Notes: a model not told the origin generated them from the letters alone. 64,000 bases of DNA from Azoarcus indigens (GCF_004361735.1 NZ_SNVV01000008.1:1-64000); one strand, 5' to 3'. Numbered from the stretch's first letter, positions 35,941 to 45,487 are shown. Translations and numbers: made by a program.

Positions 35941-36264
35941 ATGGTCATGATCACTTACGTCGAACCCAACGGCGGCCGGCAGGAAATCGATGTGCCCGAA
36001 GGCTGGAGCCTGATGCAGGGCGCCATGTCCAACGGCGTGGATGGCATGGAGGCCGAATGTGGCGGCTCCTGCGCCTGTGCCACCTGCCACTGCTACATCG
36101 ACGAAGCCGCGCTGGCGCGCATTCCGCCGGCCGCCGACAACGAAGCGGCGATGCTGGAGAACGTGGTGGCCGAGCGCCGCCCCAACAGCCGGCTGGCCTG
36201 CCAGGTCAAGGCCACGGCCGCGCTGGAAGGCATCCTGGTGGAACTGCCGGCGGCGCAGAGCTGA
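35941..36264 (+). CDS. [2Fe-2S] ferredoxin, putidaredoxin type
   Basis: 107 residues, adrenodoxin/putidaredoxin family. Cluster ligands C40, C46, C49 (C-x5-C-x2-C in ECGGSCACATC) and C87. It carries electrons from the reductase encoded next to the P450. GAGGAGA lies before the ATG; one base separates its stop from the reductase start. Confidence 0.93.
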   Translation: MVMITYVEPNGGRQEIDVPEGWSLMQGAMSNGVDGMEAECGGSCACATCHCYIDEAALARIPPAADNEAAMLENVVAERRPNSRLACQVKATAALEGILVELPAAQS

Positions 36265-36265
36265 C

Positions 36266-37507
36266 ATGGGCGCGCCCATCGTCATCGTCGGCGCCGGCCA
36301 GTCCGGCCTGCAGGTGGCCGAGTCCCTGCGCAGCGAAGGCTGGGAGGGCGGCATCCTGCTGCTGGGCGAGGAAGCGGTGCCGCCCTACCACCGGCCGCCG
36401 CTGTCCAAGGCCTACCTTGCCGGCAAGGCGGAAGAGGCCCAGCTCTTCATCCGCAGCCCGGAAGCGCTGGCGAAGAAGCGCATCGACTTCCGCCCCGGCA
36501 GCCGCGTCGCCGCCCTCGACATCGCCCGGCAGACGCTGACGCTGGCCGATGGCAGCCAGCTGGACTACGAAGGCCTGGCGCTGGCCACCGGCGCGCGCAA
36601 CCGCGCGCTGCCGCTGCCCGGCGCGGAGCTGGACGGCGTGTTCGGCCTGCGCACCCTGGACGACACCCGCCGCATCGCCGAAGCCCTGGCCGCGACCGAA
36701 GCGGTGGTGGTGATAGGCGGCGGCTTCATCGGCCTGGAATTCGCCGCGGTCGCCGCCGCCCAGGGCAAGCGCGTCACCGTGCTGGAAGCGGCGGAGCGGC
36801 TGATGGCGCGGGCGGTGCCACCGGCGCTGTCGGACTTCTACCTGGCGCTGCATCGCGCCCACGGCGTGCGGGTGGAGCTGGGCGTGAGCGTGGCGGCGGT
36901 CCTCGGCGAGCAGGGCCGCGCCCATGGCGTGCGCTGCGCCGACGGCCGCGAGTTCGAAGCCGGGCTGGTGGTCGCCGGCATCGGCGTGCTGCCCAATGAC
37001 GAGCTGGCCGCCGCCGCCGGCATCGCCTGCGATCGCGGCATCCTGGTGGATGCCTGCTCGCGCACTTCTGCGCCCAACGTGGTTGCCAGCGGCGACTGCA
37101 CCGTCACCCGGCTGGAAGATGGCAGCCTGCGCCGGCTGGAGTCGGTGCAGGCGGCGGTGGAGCAAGGCAAGTCCGCCGCCGCCGCGCTGCTTGGCCGCGA
37201 GCGCCCCTTCAGCGCCCGGCCGTGGTTCTGGTCCGACCAGTACGAGGTCAAGCTGCAGATGGCCGGCCTCGCCGCCGGTGCCGACCGCAGCGTGCTGCGC
37301 GGCAGTCAGGAGGCGCACGCCTTCTCGCTGTTCCACTATCGCGGCGAGCAATTGCTGGCGGTGGATTCCCTCAACCAGCCGCAGGTGCACATGCTCGCCC
37401 GCCGCATGCTGGACGCCGGCCGCTCGCCGACGCCGGCCCAGGCGGCGGACAGCGGCTTCGAGCTCAACACCGTGCTGGCGACACCGGCGCCGGCCATGAG
37501 CAGCTGA
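36266..37507 (+). CDS. FAD-dependent ferredoxin reductase
   Basis: 413 residues of the putidaredoxin reductase family: FAD-binding IVIVGAGQSGLQVAESL at the N-terminus, NAD(P)-binding VVVIGGGFIGLEFAAVA near residue 150, the FAD motif with VVASGDC, and the C-terminal dimerisation domain with WSDQYEVKLQMAG. It transfers hydride electrons to the neighbouring [2Fe-2S] ferredoxin for the P450. Last gene of the operon. Confidence 0.93.
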   Translation: MGAPIVIVGAGQSGLQVAESLRSEGWEGGILLLGEEAVPPYHRPPLSKAYLAGKAEEAQLFIRSPEALAKKRIDFRPGSRVAALDIARQTLTLADGSQLDYEGLALATGARNRALPLPGAELDGVFGLRTLDDTRRIAEALAATEAVVVIGGGFIGLEFAAVAAAQGKRVTVLEAAERLMARAVPPALSDFYLALHRAHGVRVELGVSVAAVLGEQGRAHGVRCADGREFEAGLVVAGIGVLPNDELAAAAGIACDRGILVDACSRTSAPNVVASGDCTVTRLEDGSLRRLESVQAAVEQGKSAAAALLGRERPFSARPWFWSDQYEVKLQMAGLAAGADRSVLRGSQEAHAFSLFHYRGEQLLAVDSLNQPQVHMLARRMLDAGRSPTPAQAADSGFELNTVLATPAPAMSS

Positions 37508-37753
37508 TTCAGTCCGCGGTGGCCGGGCGCCGGGGGTTTGACAGCCGCTGCCGCGATGAGGCTGGAGCCCCTTGCAGAGGTGATTCCAGGGTAGCGAGGC
37601 AACCTGGATGAAGCGCCACCGGCCGGCAGCGCCTGCGGCCAGCCAGCGGCCGGACTGCTTGCGGGCTGTCGTGGCGCTGACAGCCCCGCGCGGCGCCCGC
37701 CAGTGAGGCAGCGCCGCCAGGGAAAAAGCCAGGCGCGGCTTAAGCCAGAGGGG

Positions 37754-38173
37754 TCAGCAAGTCTTGCCCGCTCGAGCCGCGACCTCGCCTTGCCGCATGA
37801 CGCTGGCCGGCACGCCGCCGATCCCCCAGTTCTCCGGCACCACCGGCACGATGCCGCCGCGCACCAGGGCGCGATCGACGCCGAGCACCCGTTCGACGAT
37901 GTCGGTAAAGCCATGCAGCAGGCGCTGGCGGTCGGCCAGCGAGCGCCCTTCCATCACGACGAAGCTGAAGTACGGTGCCCGCCGCACCTCCCGGCACAGC
38001 GGCACGCCGCCCACCGCCACGAGTTCCGGCCGGTAGAGCTGGATGAATACCCGCACGCGGTCCACCGGGCAGGCGAGCACTTCAGCGAAGAAACGGCTGG
38101 ACTCCACCAACAGCGTCTCGTGTTGCTCCGCCGTGTACTGCCCTTCAGCGAGATGGAAATGCAGGATCGGCAT
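37754..38173 (-). CDS. Tautomerase superfamily protein, long form
   Basis: 139 residues starting MPILHFHL, so Pro1 is available as the catalytic base after Met removal. The length is roughly twice that of 4-oxalocrotonate tautomerase, resembling fused-type members such as the cis-CaaD/MSAD or CC hydratase-like group. Conserved Arg and the YFSFVVMEGRS block occur in the second half. It closes the lower meta-pathway gene run on the minus strand, downstream of the SDR gene. It may isomerise a ring-cleavage intermediate, but the substrate is unknown. Confidence 0.75.
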   Translation of the reverse strand: MPILHFHLAEGQYTAEQHETLLVESSRFFAEVLACPVDRVRVFIQLYRPELVAVGGVPLCREVRRAPYFSFVVMEGRSLADRQRLLHGFTDIVERVLGVDRALVRGGIVPVVPENWGIGGVPASVMRQGEVAARAGKTC

Positions 38174-38183
38174 CGCCGCCTCC

Positions 38184-38939
38184 TCAGGGCAGGCCGCGGC
38201 GGCGGCCGGCGTCCAGCATCAGCGTCGAACCGGTCATCGCGTCGGCTTCGGGCGCCAGCAGCAGCGACACCGCCCAGGCCACCTGCTCCGGCGTGGTCAG
38301 CGCGCCGATCGAGGATTCGCCGCGCATTTCATCCAGCACCGCATCCACGCTGATGCCGCGCAGCGCGGCCCGGTCGGCGGCGACACGGTGCAGGCGCTCG
38401 GTGTCGGCCGGGCCGGGGGCGATGGTGTGGGCGGTGATGCCGCGCTCGCCGTAGGCCAGGCTCAACTGGCGCACCACGTTGATCAGCGCCGCGTTGGCCA
38501 CGCCGGCGGCGGCGGCGTAAGCGGTGGGTTCGAGGCCGTAGTGGCCGCCGATGGCGACGATGCGCGCGCCCCGCAGCAGCTTGTCATCGACCGCGCGCAC
38601 CAGGCGCAGCAGCCCGCCGACCTTGATGTTCACCGCCTCGGTCATCGACGCCGTCGGCGCGCCGAGAATGCCGCCCGCCACCGCCACGCCGGGGCCGTGC
38701 ACCACCATCCGCACCGGCCCGTCGACCGCGGCGCCTATCGCCGCGATGGCACTGTCCGACGCGATGTCGGCGGCGCAGGGCCGCAGGCCCGGGCAGCGCT
38801 CGCGCAGCGCGTCCAGCGCATTCACCGAGCGCGCCACCGCCACCACCGCCAACCCCTGCCCCGCCAGCCGCGAGACGATGGCCTGGCCGAAAGCGCCGGT
38901 GGCGCCGACGACGACTGCGATTTCCTGTTGTGATTTCAT
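38184..38939 (-). CDS. SDR-family protein with degenerate active site
   Basis: 251 residues with a Rossmann fold (VVVGATGAFGQAI, dinucleotide loop) and the SDR C-terminal IAPGPADTE and STLMLDAGR blocks. Aligning on AALINVVRQL, the positions of the catalytic Ser, Tyr and Lys read Gly, Ala and Asn. A Tyr four residues earlier has no Lys at +4. It thus looks like an SDR that binds a cofactor but lacks ordinary dehydrogenase chemistry, or uses other residues. It lies between a catechol 2,3-dioxygenase and a tautomerase in the phenol pathway, where an SDR is not standard. Confidence 0.75.
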   Translation of the reverse strand: MKSQQEIAVVVGATGAFGQAIVSRLAGQGLAVVAVARSVNALDALRERCPGLRPCAADIASDSAIAAIGAAVDGPVRMVVHGPGVAVAGGILGAPTASMTEAVNIKVGGLLRLVRAVDDKLLRGARIVAIGGHYGLEPTAYAAAAGVANAALINVVRQLSLAYGERGITAHTIAPGPADTERLHRVAADRAALRGISVDAVLDEMRGESSIGALTTPEQVAWAVSLLLAPEADAMTGSTLMLDAGRRRGLP

Positions 38940-38960
38940 GCGTTTCCTTCCTGTGGCAAC

Positions 38961-39893
38961 TCAGGTGAGCACGGTCAGGAAGCTCTCGCGCGGGATGTTG
39001 TCCTGCGCAAAGGTCGCCGCGCCCAGCTCGCTGGTATCCCAGGTCAGCGTCGGCGTGTCCGGGTAATGCACGTAGCCGCCGGAGAAAACCTCGTTGCGAT
39101 TGCCCGACGGGTCGAAGAAATAGATGGTCGCGCCGCGGGTGACGCCGTGGCGGTTGGGGCCGACATCGACCGGAATGCGGTACTTGCCGATCAGGTCGGC
39201 GGCGTGAATCACGTCGTAGGTCGATTCCAGCAGGAAAGACACGTGATGGAAGCGTGCCTCGTCCGGCTGCAGCACGAAGGCGATGTCGTGCGGCTTGGTG
39301 GAGCAGCTGAGGAAGAGTGCGAGCGAGGCCTCGCTGTCCACATCGATCAGGCGCTCGCTCAGGTCGAACTCGAACACCTCCCGGAACAGCCGCGCGTTCC
39401 GGTCGATGTTGGGGCCGCCGAGCAGGCAGTGGTCCAGCCGGTTGATGCGGCAGCCGCGGATCACGCCTTCGTCCGGCATCACGCCCGGATTGCGCGTGCC
39501 CAGGGTGTTGCCGGTCTGCTCCTTGTGAGCGTAGAGCTGCATCAGGTGTCCGCTCGGCAGGCGGAACTGCAGGCGCCGGCCGGAGTGCGGATAGACGCCG
39601 GCGGCAATGTGCTCCACCTTCAGCCCGAAGGCCTCGATCTTCGGCGCCAGTTCGGTGAGCGTGGCGTCGTCATAGACCTTGAAGGCGAAGTAGTCCATGC
39701 CGGCGGAATCGGCCTCGCGCAGCACCAGGCAGTGGTGATCGTGCTCGTCCCAGGCCTTGTAATAGACCCGGCCGCCTTCGCCCTGCATCACTTCGTGCAG
39801 ACCGAGGCGGCGGCCGTAGTGCTCGCGCGCGGCGCTCATGTCGAGTACGCGGATCGCGACTTCGCCGAGCCGCAGCAGACCTCGTAGTGCCAT
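38961..39893 (-). CDS. Catechol 2,3-dioxygenase, second copy
   Basis: 310 residues, two-domain type I extradiol dioxygenase. Fe(II) ligands: H155 in LDHCLL, His in RFHHVSF (216/217), E268 in NRNEVF; the SGNRNEVFSGGY block is as in XylE/DmpB. It cleaves catechol to 2-hydroxymuconic semialdehyde. It follows dmpG on the same strand rather than sitting before dmpC, and is distinct from the other copy at 54 kb (different linker and C-terminus). The two may prefer catechol and substituted catechols respectively (inference). Confidence 0.92.
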   Translation of the reverse strand: MALRGLLRLGEVAIRVLDMSAAREHYGRRLGLHEVMQGEGGRVYYKAWDEHDHHCLVLREADSAGMDYFAFKVYDDATLTELAPKIEAFGLKVEHIAAGVYPHSGRRLQFRLPSGHLMQLYAHKEQTGNTLGTRNPGVMPDEGVIRGCRINRLDHCLLGGPNIDRNARLFREVFEFDLSERLIDVDSEASLALFLSCSTKPHDIAFVLQPDEARFHHVSFLLESTYDVIHAADLIGKYRIPVDVGPNRHGVTRGATIYFFDPSGNRNEVFSGGYVHYPDTPTLTWDTSELGAATFAQDNIPRESFLTVLT

Positions 39894-40026
39894 GTTGTTG
39901 TCTCCTCTGTTGTTTTTTCTGCTCCGCGCCCGACCTTGGCCGCGGGCGCGGTGTTCTTCTCCTTCCCCGTCGAGGGGGAAGGAGCAAAAGTGCGGCGACT
40001 GACGGTCAGCCCGGAGTCGACGGCGC

Positions 40027-41076
40027 TCAAGCCGCGCCCGTCACCACCCCGCGCTCCCGCGCCATCGTCATCGCGGTGTCCTGGATCATGTCCTCCTGCC
40101 CGCCGATCATCTTCTTGCGGCCCAGCTCGACCAGGATGTCCCGCGCCGGCACGCCGAAGCGCTCCGCCGCGCGCTTGGCGTGCAGCAGGAAGGTGGAATA
40201 CACGCCGGCGAACCCCAGCGTCAGCGATTCGCGGTCGACGCGGACCATGTGGTCCATCATCGGCACGATCACGTCCTCGGCCACGTCCATCAGCTTGAAG
40301 AGATCGACGCCGGTCTCGATGCCCATGCGCTCGCACACCGCGGCGAACACTTCCAGCGGCGTGTTGCCGGCGCCAGCGCCCAGGCCGGCCACCGAGCCAT
40401 CGATGCGGCTGGCGCCGGCCTCGATGGCGGCGATGGAATTGGCGATGCCCATGCCGAGGTTGTGGTGGCCGTGGAAGCCGATTTCGGTTTCCGGCTTCAG
40501 CACCTCGCGCAGCGCGCGCACCCGCGCGGTGACGTCGGCCGGCAGCATGTAGCCGGCGGAGTCGGTCACGTACACCGTTTGCGCGCCGTAGGACTCCATC
40601 AGCTTGCCTTGCTGGGCGATGCCGGCGGCGTCGTTGAGGTGGGACATCATCAGGAAGCCGGTGGTGTCCATGCCCAGCTTGCGGGCGAAGGCGATGTGCT
40701 GGGGCGCGGTGTCGGCCTCGGTGCAGTGGGTGGCCACATGCACGCTGCGGGCGCCGGCGTCGTAGGCGGCCTGCAGTTCGCGCATCGTGCCCAGGCCGGG
40801 AATCAGCAGCACAGACACTTTCGCCTGCTTCATCCGCGATGCCACCGCCGAGATGTATTCCTCGTTGCTCGCCAGCGCAAAGCCGTGCTGCAGCGAATTG
40901 CCGCCCAGCCCGGCGCCGTGGGTCGCCTGCAGGTAGGGAATGCCGGCATCGTCCAGCGCGGTGGCCACCTTCACCATCTGCTCCACGCTGATCTGCTCGC
41001 GCTTGGCGTGCATGCCGTCGCGCAGGCACATGTCGTGCAACACGACCTTGCGCCCCTTCAGGTTCGATTCGCTCAT
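40027..41076 (-). CDS. dmpG: 4-Hydroxy-2-oxovalerate aldolase
   Basis: 349 residues of the HMG-CoA lyase-like aldolase family. The N-terminus has [19 protein letters not shown] (metal-binding Asp), and the barrel has [24 protein letters not shown] (His metal ligands) and a late [19 protein letters not shown]. Cleaves 4-hydroxy-2-oxovalerate to pyruvate and acetaldehyde and channels the latter to DmpF. The ATG overlaps the dmpF stop by one base; a GTG three bases earlier is possible. Confidence 0.95.
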   Translation of the reverse strand: MSESNLKGRKVVLHDMCLRDGMHAKREQISVEQMVKVATALDDAGIPYLQATHGAGLGGNSLQHGFALASNEEYISAVASRMKQAKVSVLLIPGLGTMRELQAAYDAGARSVHVATHCTEADTAPQHIAFARKLGMDTTGFLMMSHLNDAAGIAQQGKLMESYGAQTVYVTDSAGYMLPADVTARVRALREVLKPETEIGFHGHHNLGMGIANSIAAIEAGASRIDGSVAGLGAGAGNTPLEVFAAVCERMGIETGVDLFKLMDVAEDVIVPMMDHMVRVDRESLTLGFAGVYSTFLLHAKRAAERFGVPARDILVELGRKKMIGGQEDMIQDTAMTMARERGVVTGAA

Positions 41077-41990
41077 CACGCCACCTCCACGGTCTTCAGC
41101 TTGATCTTTCCGGCCAGGATCTCCTCGGCGAACATCTCGGCGGTGCGCGTTGCCGCCGCGGTCATGATGTCCAGGTTGCCGGCGTACTTCGGCAGATAGT
41201 CGCCCAGGCCGGCGACCTCCATGAACACCGAGACCTTGTTGCCGTCGTAGCTCGGCCCATTCACCAGCCGGTAGCCGGGCACGTATTTCTGCACTTCACC
41301 GATCATCTGCAGGATGGATTCGGTGATGCGCGCCTGGTCCGGCGTGCCTTCGGTGAGGCAGTAGATGGTGTTGCGCATGATGAGCGGCGGCTCGGCCGGG
41401 TTGATGATGGCCAGCGCCTTGCCCTTCTTCGCACCGCCGACCTTCTCGATGGCCGACGAGGTGGTGTAGGTGAATTCGTCCAGGTTGGCGCGGGTACCAG
41501 GGCCGACCGACTTCGATGACAGGCTGGCGACGATCTCGGCATATTCCACGCCCTGCACGCGCGACACCGCGTTGACGATGGGAATCGTCGCCTGGCCGGC
41601 GCAGGAGATCATGTTCACGTTCATCTCCACGCGGTCGGCATGCTGGCGCAGGTTCACCGGCGGCACGCACAGCGGGCCGATGGCGGCGGGCGTCAGGTCG
41701 ATCATCATCACGCCCAGCTCGTTGAGCTTGCGCGAGTTCTCCGCATGCACATAGGCGCTGGTGGCGTCGAAGGCGATCTGGATGCCGTCTTCCAGCACAT
41801 GCGGCAGCAGGCCATCCACGCCGTCGGCGGTGGTCTTGAGGCCCAGCTCGCGGGCACGCGCCAGCCCTTCGGAGGCGGGGTCGATGCCCACCATCCACAC
41901 CGGCTCCAGCACCGGACTGCGCTTGATCTTGTAGATCAGGTCGGTGCCGATGTTGCCCGAGCCGATCAACGCGCATTTGATCTTGTTCAT
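41076..41990 (-). CDS. dmpF: Acetaldehyde dehydrogenase, acylating
   Basis: 304 residues: [17 protein letters not shown] nucleotide-binding motif, catalytic Cys in [13 protein letters not shown], and [30 protein letters not shown]. Converts acetaldehyde, NAD and CoA to acetyl-CoA and works as a complex with DmpG. Start overlaps the dmpI stop by four bases. Confidence 0.96.
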   Translation of the reverse strand: MNKIKCALIGSGNIGTDLIYKIKRSPVLEPVWMVGIDPASEGLARARELGLKTTADGVDGLLPHVLEDGIQIAFDATSAYVHAENSRKLNELGVMMIDLTPAAIGPLCVPPVNLRQHADRVEMNVNMISCAGQATIPIVNAVSRVQGVEYAEIVASLSSKSVGPGTRANLDEFTYTTSSAIEKVGGAKKGKALAIINPAEPPLIMRNTIYCLTEGTPDQARITESILQMIGEVQKYVPGYRLVNGPSYDGNKVSVFMEVAGLGDYLPKYAGNLDIMTAAATRTAEMFAEEILAGKIKLKTVEVA

Positions 41991-42214
41991 TGCCTCTCCT
42001 CCGCTTGCGCCACCGCGCGCTGGGCTGCGGCGCGCTGGGCCATGTTCATGCCGCCGACGAAGAACTCCTCGTCGCCGTGTTCGGTAATCAGGATGCGCAC
42101 GCTGTCCTGCCGCACCCCCAGGCTGCGCGTCACCGCCTCGGTGACGGCCTGGGCCACCGCCCGCTTCTGCTCGACGGTGCGCCCCTCCATCAGGTGCATC
42201 TCGATGATTGGCAT
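41987..42214 (-). CDS. dmpI: 4-Oxalocrotonate tautomerase
   Basis: 75 residues starting [13 protein letters not shown], with catalytic Pro1 and the conserved Arg pair region, typical 4-OT size plus a short basic tail. Isomerises 2-hydroxymuconate to 2-oxo-3-hexenedioate in the dehydrogenase branch of the meta pathway. Coupled to dmpF (ATGA). Confidence 0.93.
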   Translation of the reverse strand: MPIIEMHLMEGRTVEQKRAVAQAVTEAVTRSLGVRQDSVRILITEHGDEEFFVGGMNMAQRAAAQRAVAQAEERQ

Positions 42215-42233
42215 GTTTCCCCCTTGAAATCCC

Positions 42234-43037
42234 TCAGGCCACGAAGCGCATCGACACGCTGCCCAGCTCCTGGAAGCGCGCCACCACGCTGTCGCCGGGC
42301 TTGACCGCGATGGCCTCGGTAATGCCGCCGCTCATCACGAAGCTGCCGGCGGGCAGCGTCTCGCCGAGTTCGGCGAGGATGTTCACCAGCATCGCAATCG
42401 CCTCGGCCGGATGGCCGAGCACCGCCGCCGAGGCGCCCATGGCGACGATCTCGCCGTTCTTCTCCAGCACCACGCCGAGCGTGCGCAGGTCCAGTTCCTC
42501 GACATAGCGCGCCCGCCCGCCGCCGACGAAGCGCGCGGAAGAGCCGTTATCGGCGATCACGCTGGGCAGGTCGAACTTGAAGCCGGCAAAGCGCGAATCG
42601 ATGATCTCCACCGCCGGCAGCACGTAATCGGTAGCGGCCAGCACGTCCGCCGCAGTGCAGCCAGGGCCGCGCAGTTCGCGCTTCATGACGAAGGCCACCT
42701 CGCACTCGACGCGCGGATGCACCAGGTCGGCGGTGGAAATCGCCGCGTTTTCCGGGCGCGCCATGCGGTCGGTGAGGAAGCCGATGGAGGGCACGTCCAC
42801 GCCCATCTGCTTCATCTTGGCCTTCGACGTCAGCCCCGCCTTCCAGCCCACCTGGCGATGGCCCTGGGCGAGGTAGCGGCGGCGCAGTTCGTTCTGCACC
42901 GCGTAGCCGTCGGCGATGGTCATCGCCGGGTATTCGTCGGTGAGCTTGGGGATGGCGCTGGCGCGGGTCTGCGCGCCTTCGACGCGCTCGCACAGGCGCA
43001 CGATGTCCTCGCGCGACAGGGTCAGGTTCTGGCTCAT
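42234..43037 (-). CDS. dmpH: 4-Oxalocrotonate decarboxylase
   Basis: 267 residues of the hydratase/decarboxylase family. QVGWKAGLTSKAKMKQMGV and LPSVIADNGSSARFVGG match the DmpH side of the family rather than DmpE; VEIIDSRFAGFKFD supplies metal ligands. Decarboxylates 2-oxo-3-hexenedioate to 2-hydroxypenta-2,4-dienoate. The ATG at 43037 overlaps the dmpE stop. Confidence 0.93.
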   Translation of the reverse strand: MSQNLTLSREDIVRLCERVEGAQTRASAIPKLTDEYPAMTIADGYAVQNELRRRYLAQGHRQVGWKAGLTSKAKMKQMGVDVPSIGFLTDRMARPENAAISTADLVHPRVECEVAFVMKRELRGPGCTAADVLAATDYVLPAVEIIDSRFAGFKFDLPSVIADNGSSARFVGGGRARYVEELDLRTLGVVLEKNGEIVAMGASAAVLGHPAEAIAMLVNILAELGETLPAGSFVMSGGITEAIAVKPGDSVVARFQELGSVSMRFVA

Positions 43038-43831
43038 GCCGCGCTCCTTCCTGCAAATTTCACCCGGCAGCTGCCGAGCCCGCCCACGGTGCACACCAGT
43101 TCGTCGCCATCGGCCACCGGCACCAGCGCCGACTGCGAGCCGGACAGGATCACCTCGCCAGCCTTGAACGGAATGCCCCGCTCACCCAGCGTGTTGGCCA
43201 GCCAGGCCACCGCGTTGGCCGGCGAACCCTGTACCGCAGCGCCGACGCCGGTGGAGTACAGCTCGCCGTTCTTCTCCAGCACCATGCCGGCCAGCGTGAT
43301 GTCCAGCCGGCGCGGATCGCCCTTGGTCTTGCCGAGCACATACACGCCGCAGGAAGCGTTGTCCGCCACCGTGTCCTGGATGCGGATCTTCCAGTCGGTG
43401 ATGCGCGAATCGACGATCTCGAAGCAGGGCACCACGTAGTCGGTGGCGCGGATCACGTCCATCGCCGTCACGCCCGGCCCCTGCAAGTCATCCTTCAGCA
43501 CGAAGGCGAGTTCGGCCTCGGCCTTGGGCTGGATCAGCGTATCCAGCGGCAGCGTGTCGCCTTCCTGGTAGACCATGCCCGAGGTGAGCTGGCCGAAGTC
43601 CGGCTGGAACACGCCGAGAAAGTCCTGCACCGGCTTGCTGGTCGCGCCTATCTTCTTGCCGACGATGGTCTCGCCCGCCTGCAGCCGGCGCGCCACGTAG
43701 CGCTGCTGGATGCGGTAGGCATCGTCCAGGGTGATCTCTGGCGCCTGCTCGACCAGCGGCGGGATGGTGCGGCGCGCCAGCCACGCTTCGTAGAGCGCGT
43801 CGCCGTAGTGGCGGATCTGTTCCTCGTTCAT
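43034..43831 (-). CDS. dmpE: 2-Oxopent-4-enoate hydratase
   Basis: 265 residues. IVGKKIGATSKPVQDFLGVFQPDFGQLTSGMVY and IQDTVADNASCGVYVLG are DmpE-type. Hydrates 2-hydroxypenta-2,4-dienoate to 4-hydroxy-2-oxovalerate. It overlaps dmpH by four bases; the two products are known to form a complex in Pseudomonas. Confidence 0.94.
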   Translation of the reverse strand: MNEEQIRHYGDALYEAWLARRTIPPLVEQAPEITLDDAYRIQQRYVARRLQAGETIVGKKIGATSKPVQDFLGVFQPDFGQLTSGMVYQEGDTLPLDTLIQPKAEAELAFVLKDDLQGPGVTAMDVIRATDYVVPCFEIVDSRITDWKIRIQDTVADNASCGVYVLGKTKGDPRRLDITLAGMVLEKNGELYSTGVGAAVQGSPANAVAWLANTLGERGIPFKAGEVILSGSQSALVPVADGDELVCTVGGLGSCRVKFAGRSAA

Positions 43832-43883
43832 GGATCCCTCTGTGGGTGGGGAGATGGGATGGGGTCGCGCGGCGCCGACCGCC

Positions 43884-45344
43884 CTACAACTTCACGCAGA
43901 CATTCCGCGTCTCGGTGTAGAACTCCAGCGAATGCACCCCGCCCTCGCGCCCTATGCCGGACTGTTTCGACCCGCCGAAGGCCGTGCGCAGATCACGCAG
44001 GAACCAGCTGTTGATCCAGGTGATGCCCACCTCCACCCGCGCCGCAACGCGGTGGGCGCGCGCCAGATTGGTGGTCCAGATCGTGGTCGAAAGCCCGTAG
44101 TCGGTGGCATTGGCCAGCGCGACCACTTCCTGTTCGCTGTCGAAGGGGCGGATGTGGCAGCAGGGGCCGAAGATTTCCTCGCGCACCACCGCGGCGGTTT
44201 CGGGCAGGCCCGTCCAGATCGTCGGCTGCACCCAGGCGCCCTCGGCCAGTTCGCCGGGCATGTCGGGCACGCCGCCGCCGGTCACCACGGTGGCGCCCTC
44301 CTCCACCGCCTTGGCGTAGTAGGACAGCACCTTGCACTTGTGCTCCTGGCTGATCAGCGGGCCGTAACTGGCGGCGTGGTCTTCCGGGCGGCCGTACTTC
44401 ACCGCCTCGGCCTTCAGCTTCAGCGCCTGCACGAAGCGCTCGAAGATCGGCCGCTCGACATACACCCGCTCGGTGCCGAGGCAGACCTGCCCGGTGTTGA
44501 GGAAGGCGGAGCGGAAGATGCCATCCACCGCGGCGTCGAAATCCGCATCGGCGAAGACGATGCCGGCGTTCTTGCCGCCCAGCTCGAAGGACACATCGCG
44601 CATGCCCTCGGAAGCCGCCTTCATGATGGCCGCGCCGGTGCGGGTTTCGCCGGTGAAGGTGATCGCATCCACGCCCGGATGCTGGGTGAGGAAGGCGCCG
44701 GCGGAATCCGGCCCAAAGCCGTTCACCACGTTGTACACACCCTTGGGCACACCCACCGCGTTCATCACCTCGCCCAGCAGCGCGGCGGTGTTGGGCGTTT
44801 CCTCGGAGGGTTTCACCACCACGGTGTTGCCGCAGGCCAGCGCCGGACCCAGCTTCCACGTCATCAGCAGGAAGGGCGCGTTCCACGGGCAGATCACGCC
44901 GATCACGCCCTTGGGCACGCGGATCGCGTAATTCAGCGCCCCGGCGCCGTCCGGCGTCGCCATCTGGAAAGCCTCGGTCGGCACGTTCTTCACCACGTCG
45001 GCGAAGACCTTGAAATTGGCCGCGCCGCGCGGGATGAACACGTGGCGCATCACATGCGAAGGCTGGCCGGTGTCGGCCATCTCGGCCTCGACGAAATCCT
45101 CGAAGCGGCGGGTAATCTCGTTGGCCACGCCATACAGCAGTTCGACGCGCTGGTCAGTGGTCAGCCCGCCCCATTCGCCGTGCAGCGCCGCGCGCGCCGC
45201 CTGCACCGCCGCATCCACCTCGGGCCGTCCGGCCTCGCTGATCGAGGCGATCACCGTGTTATCCACCGGCGAACGCTTCTCGAAACGCCGGCCACTGGCG
45301 GCGGCGCGATATTCGCCGGCAATGAAGTTGTCGATCTGACGCAT
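43884..45344 (-). CDS. dmpC: 2-Hydroxymuconic semialdehyde dehydrogenase
   Basis: 486 residues of the aldehyde dehydrogenase superfamily: GVIGVICPWNAPFLLMTWK, VKPSEETPNTAALL, FTGETRTG, catalytic Glu in VSFELGGKNAG and catalytic Cys in NTGQVCLGTERVYV. Oxidises 2-hydroxymuconic semialdehyde to 2-hydroxymuconate with NAD. First gene of the lower-pathway run; a separate promoter region lies upstream because the upper operon is interrupted before it. No DmpD-type hydrolase gene is present, so only the dehydrogenase branch is encoded here. Confidence 0.95.
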   Translation of the reverse strand: MRQIDNFIAGEYRAAASGRRFEKRSPVDNTVIASISEAGRPEVDAAVQAARAALHGEWGGLTTDQRVELLYGVANEITRRFEDFVEAEMADTGQPSHVMRHVFIPRGAANFKVFADVVKNVPTEAFQMATPDGAGALNYAIRVPKGVIGVICPWNAPFLLMTWKLGPALACGNTVVVKPSEETPNTAALLGEVMNAVGVPKGVYNVVNGFGPDSAGAFLTQHPGVDAITFTGETRTGAAIMKAASEGMRDVSFELGGKNAGIVFADADFDAAVDGIFRSAFLNTGQVCLGTERVYVERPIFERFVQALKLKAEAVKYGRPEDHAASYGPLISQEHKCKVLSYYAKAVEEGATVVTGGGVPDMPGELAEGAWVQPTIWTGLPETAAVVREEIFGPCCHIRPFDSEQEVVALANATDYGLSTTIWTTNLARAHRVAARVEVGITWINSWFLRDLRTAFGGSKQSGIGREGGVHSLEFYTETRNVCVKL

Positions 45345-45411
45345 CTGCTCCTCCGTTATCCGCCCCGCCGCCGCGCTGCCTTGGGAAGCGGCGGGATGGC
45401 GTTGGGTTCTA

Positions 45412-45487
45412 TTCGAAACTGAGTCTAAGAAGCGGGAGAAATACCGTCCAATACCTTATTTTTCGAAACTGAATACCTTCAGGGTAT
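45412..45487 (-). promoter_or_regulatory. Repeat-rich regulatory region upstream of dmpC
   Basis: TTCGAAACTGA occurs twice as a direct repeat exactly 50 bp apart (45412-45422 and 45462-45472). Between and beside them ATACC occurs at 45441, 45451 and 45473, the last forming ATACC-TTCAG-GGTAT. The AT-rich core differs from the surrounding DNA. This looks like an operator/promoter for dmpCEHIFG; the regulator is not identified. Confidence 0.5.
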
